Source of the DNA: Ramlibacter sp.
Lineage (GTDB): Bacteria; Pseudomonadota; Gammaproteobacteria; Burkholderiales; Burkholderiaceae_C
DNA: 14,081 nt
Assembly: GCA_021156245.1 (NCBI GenBank)
Contig: JAJNBO010000016.1
Location: 1 to 14,081 of the forward strand
Direction of reading: 5' to 3'
Below the pieces are notes generated by a model. It did no database searches, had not been told where the DNA came from, and worked only from the letters and a program-made list of their open reading frames with translations. Shown piece by piece: positions 6,433 to 12,773 of the stretch (positions within the stretch are counted from its first letter, which is position 1; each line of letters begins with the position of its first letter). The translations under genes and the position numbers were made by a program.

Positions 6433-7404
6433 ATGAAACGCAGAACCTTCGCCCGTGCGGCGCTGCTCCTGCCCCTGGCGGGACGCGCCTTCGCCCAGGC
6501 GCCGGCGTGGCCGCAGCGCCCGGTGAAATTCATCCTGTCGCAGCCCGCCGGCTCGGGCCCGGACATCCTGGCGCGCTTCGTGGGCGACCAGCTGGCGAAG
6601 GTGTGGAACCAGCCGGTCGTCATCGACAACAAGCCGGGTGGCCAGAACGTGATCGGCGCGCAGGCGGCCGCGCGCTCGGCAGCCGACGGCTACACCTTCT
6701 ACTACGCGACCACCGCGGCGATGGTGACCAACGCGTACACCTTCAAGAGCCTTCCCTACGACCCCGCAAGGGACTTCGCGCCGGTGCGCCTGGTGGGCCG
6801 CAGCCCGTTCGTCATCGCTGCCGGCGCCAGCTTTCCGGCGAAGGACCTGGCCGAGGTGATCGCCAGGGCCAAGGCGCAGCCCGGCGCCATCACCATCGCC
6901 ACCGAAGGCCCCAAGACGTTCTCCGGCATGCTGGCCGACAGCGTGGCGGGCATGGCCGGCGTGAAGTTCAACCACGTGCCGTACACCAAGGCCCCGGACG
7001 CATTGCAGGACGTGATCGGCGGACGCGTGCAGCTGGTGTGCCTGCCGGATGCGGCGCTGGCGGCGTACCTCAAGTCCGGGCAGGTGCGCGCCCTGGCCAT
7101 CAGCACCGCGCAGCGGCACTCCGAACAGCCGAATGTGCCGACGCTGGCCGAAACCTTCCCGGGCTTCGAATACACGGGCTGGAACGGCCTGTTCGCGCCG
7201 GCCGGCACGCCGCCCGAGGTGATCGCGCGCGTGAACCGCGACCTGGAAGCGGTGCTGAAGCAGCCCGACGTGGCGCAGCGACTGCTCACGCTCGGCTCGC
7301 TCGCCGAACCCCGCATGTCCGTCGCCGAATTCGACGGCTTCATGCGCGGCGAACGCGAGCGCTGGGCGAAGGTCGTCAAGACGGTCGGCATCCAGGCGGA
7401 GTAA
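6433..7404 (+). CDS. Bug/TctC-family tripartite tricarboxylate transporter substrate-binding protein
   Basis: A 323-residue periplasmic binding protein, full family length. The N-terminus has a twin-arginine-like signal (MKRRTFARAALLLPLAG) with probable cleavage after Ala21 (AFA/QAP). The mature part starts WPQRPVKFILSQPAGSGPDILAR, the Bug-family first strand and ligand loop, followed by VIDNKPGGQNVIGAQAAA (63-80), LPYDPARDFAPV, and the late AGTPPEVIARVNRDL helix. Bug proteins bind small organic acids, including aromatic carboxylates in the TphC subgroup, and normally work with TctA/TctB membrane subunits. None are visible here, so the partner is elsewhere or the protein acts as a sensor. It is the first gene of the operon, divergent from the LysR gene, and precedes the amidohydrolase by 3 bp. 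Ligand unknown; an aromatic acid is inferred from context. Confidence 0.93.
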   Translation: MKRRTFARAALLLPLAGRAFAQAPAWPQRPVKFILSQPAGSGPDILARFVGDQLAKVWNQPVVIDNKPGGQNVIGAQAAARSAADGYTFYYATTAAMVTNAYTFKSLPYDPARDFAPVRLVGRSPFVIAAGASFPAKDLAEVIARAKAQPGAITIATEGPKTFSGMLADSVAGMAGVKFNHVPYTKAPDALQDVIGGRVQLVCLPDAALAAYLKSGQVRALAISTAQRHSEQPNVPTLAETFPGFEYTGWNGLFAPAGTPPEVIARVNRDLEAVLKQPDVAQRLLTLGSLAEPRMSVAEFDGFMRGERERWAKVVKTVGIQAE

Positions 7405-7407
7405 GGG

Positions 7408-8427
7408 GTGACGCGCTGCGCCTGCGGGGTCGACGTGCATGCGCACGTGGTGCCGGAGCACTTTCCGCGCTACCTCGGCTCGCAGGTGCCGGCGGAGTGG
7501 CCGTCGATGGAAGCCGCACACGCCTGCCACCGCAACGTGATGATCGCGGGCAAGGTGTACCGCACCGTGTCGGACCGGTGCTGGGACACACCGAAACGCA
7601 TCGCCGACCTGCCGGCGATGGGCTTGTCGCTGCAAGTGGTCTCGCCCATGCCGGAATTGCTGTCGTACTGGATGCAGGCGGCGGACGCACAGCAGTTGCT
7701 GCGCTATACGAACGACCAGGTCGCGGCGATGGTGGATGCCAGCGGCGGCAAGCTCGCCGGCCTGGGCGCGGTGCCGCTGCAGGACATGGACCTGGCCATC
7801 CGCGAACTGGAATACGTGGTCCGCACCCTCGGCTTCGCCGGCGTGGAGGTGGGCAGCAACGTCAACGGCGTGCCCATCGGCGCGCCCGCACTCGACCCTT
7901 TCCTCGAAGCGTGCGAAGCGCTCGGGGCCGCCGTGTTCGTGCATGCGCTGCGGCCAGCCGGGATGGACCGCCTGGTGGGCCCGGCCGCCTTGCAGCAGGT
8001 GCTGGCCTATCCGGGTGACGTGGGACTCGCGGCTGCATCGGCCATCACCAGCAACCTCATGGTGCGGCGCCCGGATCTGCGCATCGCCTTCAGCCATGGC
8101 GGCGGCACCCTCGCCTCCCTGCTGCCGCGGCTGCAGCAAGGCTGGGACGTGTTCCCCGCATTGAAGGACGCGGTGCGCGAAGCGCCGGCCGAACAAGCCC
8201 GCCGCCTTTTCTTCGACACGCTGGTGTTCGACCCACCGACGCTGCGCCACCTGGTCGCCACGTTCGGCAGCTCGCAGCTGATGGTGGGCACCGACTACCC
8301 CTTCAACTTCCACGACCGCACGCCGGTGGAGCGCATCGAGGCCTGCGGTTTCGACGACGCCACCGTGGTGCAGCTGGTGCATCGCAACGCCGGGCGCTTC
8401 CTCGGCCTGGAGAAGACCCCCTCATGA
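7408..8427 (+). CDS. ACMSD-like metal-dependent amidohydrolase/decarboxylase
   Basis: A 339-residue cytosolic amidohydrolase_2 (TIM-barrel) protein close in style to 2-amino-3-carboxymuconate-6-semialdehyde decarboxylase. All metal ligands are present: His11 and His13 (VDVHAHVVP), His179 (VFVHALRP), His230 (AFSHGGG) and Asp296 (VGTDYPFN). The FFDTLVFDPPTLRHLV segment (268-283) and NAGRFLGL near the end are ACMSD-family hallmarks. Relatives decarboxylate or hydrate meta-cleavage products and aromatic acids (ACMSD, resorcylate and 5-carboxyvanillate decarboxylases, oxalomesaconate hydratase), which fits the adjacent extradiol dioxygenase. The start is GTG 7408 after GGAG at 7398-7401; translation into the HxH motif begins almost at once, so a later start would lose it. 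The stop overlaps the next ATG (ATGA at 8424). Exact reaction unknown: decarboxylase, hydratase or C-C hydrolase are all possible. Confidence 0.9.
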   Translation: MTRCACGVDVHAHVVPEHFPRYLGSQVPAEWPSMEAAHACHRNVMIAGKVYRTVSDRCWDTPKRIADLPAMGLSLQVVSPMPELLSYWMQAADAQQLLRYTNDQVAAMVDASGGKLAGLGAVPLQDMDLAIRELEYVVRTLGFAGVEVGSNVNGVPIGAPALDPFLEACEALGAAVFVHALRPAGMDRLVGPAALQQVLAYPGDVGLAAASAITSNLMVRRPDLRIAFSHGGGTLASLLPRLQQGWDVFPALKDAVREAPAEQARRLFFDTLVFDPPTLRHLVATFGSSQLMVGTDYPFNFHDRTPVERIEACGFDDATVVQLVHRNAGRFLGLEKTPS

Positions 8428-9323
8428 GCTCCCCCTGGATCGAAGGCCTGCGCAGCGTGGCCCTGGAAGTGCCGGACCTCGCGCAGGCCGAAGCCTTCTA
8501 TACGCAAGTCTGGCACCTCGATGTCGCGTCACGGGACGGCGGTGCGCTGTACCTGCGCGGCAGCGGTAGCGATGCGTACCTGCTCGCGCTGCACCCGGGA
8601 GGACCGGTGCCGCGCATCCGCCACGTCACCTTGCGCGCGCGCAGTGCAGCCGCGCTCGGTGCCGTCGCGGAACGGGTGCAGCCCGCCGGCGGCCGCATCG
8701 TCTCGCAGGTCGCGCCGTTGCAGGATCCCGCCGGCGGCGCCGGCTTGACGCTGCGGGACCCGCACGGCCGCCTGTTCCAGGTGGTGCACGGCGATGCGCG
8801 GCGGCCCGACGGTCCGCCCGTGAAGGACAAGCCGCAGCGCCTGACGCACGTCGTCCTGAACAGCCACGCCGTGGACGAGACGCAGGCCTTCCTCTGCGAC
8901 GTGCTCGGCTTCACGCTGGCGGACCGCACGGTGGCGATCGCCTTCATGAACTGCAACCGCGACCACCACACGCTGGCCATCGGCATCAGCGACAACGACG
9001 CGCTGAACCACATCGCCTTCCTGATGCCGGACTACGAATCGGTGATGCGCGGCGGCGGCCGCCTGCGCGACGCCGGCCACCCGATCCAGTGGGGCCCGGG
9101 CCGTCACGGGCCGGGCAACAACCTCTTCAACTACTTCATCGACCCGTTCGGCGTGGTCATCGAATACACGGCCGAAGTCGAACAGGTCGACGAAAGCTAC
9201 CGGCCGCGCGGGCCCGACGAATGGAAGTGGCCCCCGGGCCGCGTCGACCAGTGGGGCATCTCGCCGCCACCGGGCGCCACGTTGAAGGAAGCGCAGAAGA
9301 AGGTCTTGTTCGTTCCGAGCTGA
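8424..9323 (+). CDS. Type I (VOC-fold) extradiol ring-cleavage dioxygenase
   Basis: A 299-residue protein with two vicinal-oxygen-chelate domains (about 6-122 and 138-250), the layout and length of BphC-type extradiol dioxygenases. These cleave a catechol next to its hydroxyls with Fe(II) and O2. The three metal ligands are visible in the C-terminal domain: His142 (LTHVVLNS), His196 (LNHIAF) and Glu247 (VVIEYTAE). Second-shell residues also match BphC: His181/His182 (CNRDHHTLAI), His228 (GPGRHGPGNN) and Tyr237 (FNYFIDPFG). The N-terminal domain lacks such ligands, as is usual. A Trp/Pro-rich tail (EWKWPPGRVDQWG, 266-278) extends past the fold. Translationally coupled to the amidohydrolase upstream, it precedes the FAH-family gene by 8 bp. 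The substrate is probably the catechol made by the flavin hydroxylase of the same operon; its identity is unknown. Confidence 0.93.
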   Translation: MSSPWIEGLRSVALEVPDLAQAEAFYTQVWHLDVASRDGGALYLRGSGSDAYLLALHPGGPVPRIRHVTLRARSAAALGAVAERVQPAGGRIVSQVAPLQDPAGGAGLTLRDPHGRLFQVVHGDARRPDGPPVKDKPQRLTHVVLNSHAVDETQAFLCDVLGFTLADRTVAIAFMNCNRDHHTLAIGISDNDALNHIAFLMPDYESVMRGGGRLRDAGHPIQWGPGRHGPGNNLFNYFIDPFGVVIEYTAEVEQVDESYRPRGPDEWKWPPGRVDQWGISPPPGATLKEAQKKVLFVPS

Positions 9324-9331
9324 GAGATACC

Positions 9332-10198
9332 ATGAAATTCACCACCTACCTGCGCCACGGCGCGCCCCGCCTGGCCCTCGTCGACGGCCAGGACCTCATC
9401 GACCTGAACGACGCGCAGCCGCAGGTACCCAGTGACCTGCGCCTGGCACTGAAAGCCGGCGTGGACCTGCAGGCTGCCGCCCGCGCCGCGCTGAAGGACC
9501 AGTCCGCACGGCGTCCCCTCGGCCAGGTGAAGCTGGCGCCGCTGGTCCCCGAGCCCGGCAAGATCGTCTGCCTGGGCCTGAACTACTTCGACCACGCCAA
9601 GGAAGGCGGCCGCGAGAAGCCGGACTATCCCTGGTTCTTCTTCCGGGCTGCGTCCTCGCTGGTGGCGCACGGCGAGGCCGGCTGGCTGCCGACCGTGTCC
9701 ACGAAGTTCGACTACGAGGCCGAACTCGCCGTCGTCATCGGCCGCACGGTGCCGCGCCATACCAAGGAAGCCGACGCGCTGCAGTACGTCTTCGGCTACA
9801 GCTGCTTCAACGACATGAGCGTGCGGGACTACCAGAAGCGCACGCCGCAATGGACCATCGGCAAGAACTTCGACCGCACCGGCGGCTTCGGCCCGGCGCT
9901 GGTGACGGCCGACGAACTGCCGCCCGGTGCCGTCGGCCTGCGCATCCAGAGCCGCCTGAACGGCCAGGTGATGCAGGACGCGAACACCACGGACATGATC
10001 TTCAGCGTGGCCGAGACCATCGCGCTGCTGGCCGACGTGCTGACGCTGGAGCCGGGCGACGTGCTGGTGATGGGCACGCCCGCGGGCGTCGGCCAGGCAC
10101 GCAACCCGCCGGTGTGGATGAAGGCCGGCGACACCTGCGAAATCGAGGTGGAGCGCGTCGGCATCCTCTCCAACCCCATCGCCAACGAGGGCGCATGA
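9332..10198 (+). CDS. Fumarylacetoacetate hydrolase (FAH) family protein
   Basis: A 288-residue protein with an N-terminal cap (1-70) and the FAH catalytic fold from about 75. Visible signatures: GLNYFDHAKE (82-91) with His88; FDYEAELAVVIG (126-137) supplying metal ligands Glu129 and Glu131; NDMSVRD (160-166) with Asp161; QWTIGKNFDRTGGFGP (173-188) with Lys178; and LEPGDVLVMGTPAGVG (239-254). The family hydrolyses, isomerises, hydrates or decarboxylates beta-diketo and dienoate acids such as fumarylpyruvate, 2-hydroxyhepta-2,4-dienedioate or 2-hydroxypentadienoate, usually with Mg2+ or Mn2+. Placed after the ring-cleavage dioxygenase, it probably acts on the meta-cleavage product or its descendant. 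ATG 9332 (MKFTTYLRHG) is the family-like start; earlier in-frame sequence lies inside the dioxygenase gene. The stop overlaps the hydroxylase start as ATGA. Confidence 0.92.
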   Translation: MKFTTYLRHGAPRLALVDGQDLIDLNDAQPQVPSDLRLALKAGVDLQAAARAALKDQSARRPLGQVKLAPLVPEPGKIVCLGLNYFDHAKEGGREKPDYPWFFFRAASSLVAHGEAGWLPTVSTKFDYEAELAVVIGRTVPRHTKEADALQYVFGYSCFNDMSVRDYQKRTPQWTIGKNFDRTGGFGPALVTADELPPGAVGLRIQSRLNGQVMQDANTTDMIFSVAETIALLADVLTLEPGDVLVMGTPAGVGQARNPPVWMKAGDTCEIEVERVGILSNPIANEGA

Positions 10199-11745
10199 GC
10201 GGCGCCACGCCATATGACGTTGCGATCGTGGGGTATGGCCCCGCGGGGGCCGTCGCCGCGGGGCTGCTGGGGCTGGAGGGCCTGAGCGTCTACGTCTGCG
10301 AGCGGCTGTGGGACGTGTACCAGATCCCGCGGGCCATTTCGCTGGACCACGAGATCCAGCGCGTTTTCCAGCAGCTCGGCGTGATGGATGCCGTGCAACC
10401 TCACTGCGAGCCCTTCACGCCGTCGGAGTATTTCGGCGTCGACGGCCAGTTGATCCGCCGCATGACGATGGTGGAGCCGCCCTATCCGCAGGGCTACACG
10501 CCCTCCGTCGTGTTCACGCAGCCTCCCGTGGAAAGCGCCCTGCGCGCCCGGGTGGCGCAGATGCCCAACGTGAGGGTGGAACTCGGCGTCGAGCTGCGCG
10601 GGCTGGTGCAGGACGCCCATGGCGTCTCGCTGCAGATCGAGGACGGCGACGGCGGGAGCCGCCAGGTCCGGGCGAAGTACGTGGTCGCGTGCGATGGCGG
10701 ATCGAGCACCGTTCGCACCCGGCTCGACATGCCTCTGGAGGACCTGGACTTCGACGAGCCCTGGCTGGTGGTCGACGTGCTCGTCAACGAGCGCGGCCTG
10801 GCCAAGCTGCCCCAGGTGAGCGTCCAGTACTGCGAGCCCGAGCGGCCCTGCACGCTGGTGATCGGTCCGAAGAACCATCGCCGCTGGGAGATCTCCCTCA
10901 GGCCGGGCGAGGACCCGAAGCAGGTGGCCACGCCGGAGGCGACCTGGAAGCTCCTGTCACGCTGGATCACGCCCGAGGACGGCGAGCTGTGGCGGCAGGC
11001 GAGCTACCGCTTCCACGCACTGGTGGCGAGCGAATGGCGCAAGGGCCGCGTCTTCCTGGCCGGCGACGCCGCCCACATGCAGCCGCCGTTCCTGGGCCAA
11101 GGCATGTGCCAGGGCATCCGCGACGTCACGAACCTGTCCTGGAAGCTCGCCGCCGTGCTGCACGGCGACGTGCGGGGCACCGCGGCGCAGGCCTTGCTGG
11201 ACAGCTACGGCGCCGAACGCAAGGCGCACGTTCGCGAGCTGACCAGCCGCATCAAGGGCGTGGGCGCGGTCGTCTGCGAGCGGGACCCCGTGAAGGCGCG
11301 GGCGCGCGACGCCAAGCTGCTGGCCGATTGCGGCGGTGTCGTCCAGGACACGCCGCGCCAGGACATCCTGCCGCGCCTCGAAGCGGGATTGCTGTCGGCG
11401 ACCGTGGACACCGCCCGCGGCAGCCTGTTCCCGCAACCCTGGCTGGTGCAAGGCGGCATCCGCCGGCGCATGGACGAACTGGCGGGCCGCGGCTGGCGCC
11501 TCGTCCTGGCGCCCGGCGTCGCGGCGCCGGAGGCCGCGTGGCCCGGGCTGCGCACCCTGTCGCTGGGGTGGCCGCTTGCGGAAGCGGACGGCGTCGCCGA
11601 GGCCTGGCTGCGCCGCCACGAATGCGTCGCGGCGCTGCTGCGGCCGGACCACTACGTCTACGGCGTGGCCTCCACGCCGGACACGATTCCTTCCCTCGTC
11701 GACGAAGCCGCCGCCGCCCTGGGCATCGCGGCAATGACCGCGTAG
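10195..11745 (+). CDS. MhpA-like FAD-dependent aromatic-ring hydroxylase
   Basis: A 516-residue flavoprotein monooxygenase of the PheA/TfdB/MhpA group; the best resemblance is to 3-(3-hydroxyphenyl)propionate hydroxylase. It would insert one oxygen from O2 into a phenolic ring using NAD(P)H. Visible motifs: the GxGxxG dinucleotide loop GYGPAGA (13-19); ARAISLDHE-type segment PRAISLDHE (45-53); the DG fingerprint CDGGSSTVR (166-174); and the GD FAD-ribose motif FLAGDAAHMQPPFLGQGM (287-304), followed by RDVTNLSWKL. A thioredoxin-like C-terminal region, degenerate as is usual, follows from about 405. The length is a little below MhpA of E. coli (554). It is joined to the FAH-family gene by ATGA overlap. 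It probably makes the catechol cleaved by the dioxygenase at 8424. The natural phenol is not known, so I give no symbol. Confidence 0.92.
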   Translation: MSGATPYDVAIVGYGPAGAVAAGLLGLEGLSVYVCERLWDVYQIPRAISLDHEIQRVFQQLGVMDAVQPHCEPFTPSEYFGVDGQLIRRMTMVEPPYPQGYTPSVVFTQPPVESALRARVAQMPNVRVELGVELRGLVQDAHGVSLQIEDGDGGSRQVRAKYVVACDGGSSTVRTRLDMPLEDLDFDEPWLVVDVLVNERGLAKLPQVSVQYCEPERPCTLVIGPKNHRRWEISLRPGEDPKQVATPEATWKLLSRWITPEDGELWRQASYRFHALVASEWRKGRVFLAGDAAHMQPPFLGQGMCQGIRDVTNLSWKLAAVLHGDVRGTAAQALLDSYGAERKAHVRELTSRIKGVGAVVCERDPVKARARDAKLLADCGGVVQDTPRQDILPRLEAGLLSATVDTARGSLFPQPWLVQGGIRRRMDELAGRGWRLVLAPGVAAPEAAWPGLRTLSLGWPLAEADGVAEAWLRRHECVAALLRPDHYVYGVASTPDTIPSLVDEAAAALGIAAMTA

Positions 11746-11783
11746 GCCGTGTCGCGCAACGCGCACCCCGGCACCCCCATTCC

Positions 11784-11790
11784 AAAGGAG
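11784..11790 (+). promoter_or_regulatory. Strong ribosome binding site for the second binding protein
   Basis: AAAGGAG lies 6 bases before ATG 11797 and fixes that start over the in-frame GTG at 11749. The 51-bp gap here is the widest inside the operon, so an internal promoter is possible, but I see no clear one. Confidence 0.8.
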
Positions 11791-11796
11791 ACACCC

Positions 11797-12771
11797 ATGG
11801 ACCGCAGACATTTCGTTCTCGCCAGCGCCGCCCTCGCCGCGCTGGGCGCCGGCAGCGCCCGCGCGCAGCTGCAAGGCAATGCCTTCTTCGTCTCCGGCTT
11901 TCCCGCCGGTGGCATGGGGGACTACGTCGCCCGGCCTCTGTCGGAGAAGCTGCGCGGCAAGTACGCAGCCAACGTGCTGGTGGAGGCGCGGCCCGGCGCC
12001 GGCGGCCGCATCGCGGTGGAGTACGTCAAGCGCGCCAACCCGGACGGCCTGACCATCCTGCAGATCCCCAGCTCGCCGATGGTGCTGTACCCCAGCATCT
12101 ACAAGAAGCTGAATTACGACGCCTTCGCCGACTTCCTGCCGGTGACCACGATGGTGAGCTATGCCTTCGTCTTCACCGCCGGTCCCGGCCTGCCAGCGGA
12201 GATCAAGACGGTGGCCGACTACGTGAAGTGGGCCAAGGCGAGCCCGAAGCTGGCCAACTACGGCATCCCCGCAGCCGGCTCGGCCCTGCACTTCGCGGGC
12301 ATGCAGCTGCAGAAGGCCGCCGGCATCGATTTCAACAGCGTGGCCTACAAGGGCGGCGCGCCGCTGCTGCAGGACGTGCTGGGCGGGCAGGTGCCGGTGA
12401 GCTTCAACGTGCTGGGCGAAGTGCTGCCGCACATCCGGTCCGGCAAGCTGCGCGCCCTGGCCGTCACGACACCGGAACGTTCGCGCTTCCTGCCCGATGT
12501 GCCTACGATGGTGGAACAAGGCTACAAGGACATCGCGATGATGGAATACCTCAGCCTCTACCTGCCGGCAAAGACCCCGCCCGACACCGTGCGCAAGCTG
12601 AACACGCTGGTGCGCGAGGCGCTGCATTCGCCCGAGATGGTGGAGAGCCTCGCCAGGAACGGGCTGGAGCCCGTGACGCAGAGCCCCGAGGAATTTGCTG
12701 CCATGCTCAAGCGCGACCAGCAGCGCTGGGCCGGCATCGCCAAGGCGACCGGCTTCACGGCGGAGGAGTGA
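11797..12771 (+). CDS. Second Bug/TctC-family substrate-binding protein
   Basis: A 324-residue periplasmic protein with a twin-arginine-like leader (MDRRHFVLASAALAALGAG) and likely cleavage after Ala23 (ARA/QLQ). The mature part shows Bug-family landmarks: FFVSGFPAGGMGDYVARPL (30-48), VEARPGAGGRIAVEYV (62-77), LNYDAFADFLPV, NYGIPAAGSALHFAG (151-165), VAYKGGAPLLQDVLGGQVP (177-195) and GKLRALAVTTPERSRFLPDVPT (212-233). It is clearly diverged from the first binding protein of the operon (FPAGGMGDYVARPL here, QPAGSGPDILARFV there), so the two are paralogues of old origin rather than a recent tandem copy. It sits between the hydroxylase and the ThDP enzyme. Binding of an organic or aromatic acid is inferred; no TctA/TctB gene is visible. 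Confidence 0.93.
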   Translation: MDRRHFVLASAALAALGAGSARAQLQGNAFFVSGFPAGGMGDYVARPLSEKLRGKYAANVLVEARPGAGGRIAVEYVKRANPDGLTILQIPSSPMVLYPSIYKKLNYDAFADFLPVTTMVSYAFVFTAGPGLPAEIKTVADYVKWAKASPKLANYGIPAAGSALHFAGMQLQKAAGIDFNSVAYKGGAPLLQDVLGGQVPVSFNVLGEVLPHIRSGKLRALAVTTPERSRFLPDVPTMVEQGYKDIAMMEYLSLYLPAKTPPDTVRKLNTLVREALHSPEMVESLARNGLEPVTQSPEEFAAMLKRDQQRWAGIAKATGFTAEE

Positions 12772-12773
12772 GC

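Noticed and set aside
6346..8382. 678-codon minus-strand open frame opposite the binding protein and amidohydrolase
   Set aside because: Both plus-strand genes have complete motifs and signal or metal sites; the antisense product is His/Arg/Ala-rich with no domain.
11749..11796. Upstream GTG start for the second binding protein
   Set aside because: It would add 16 residues before a twin-arginine signal peptide; AAAGGAG sits just before ATG 11797 instead.
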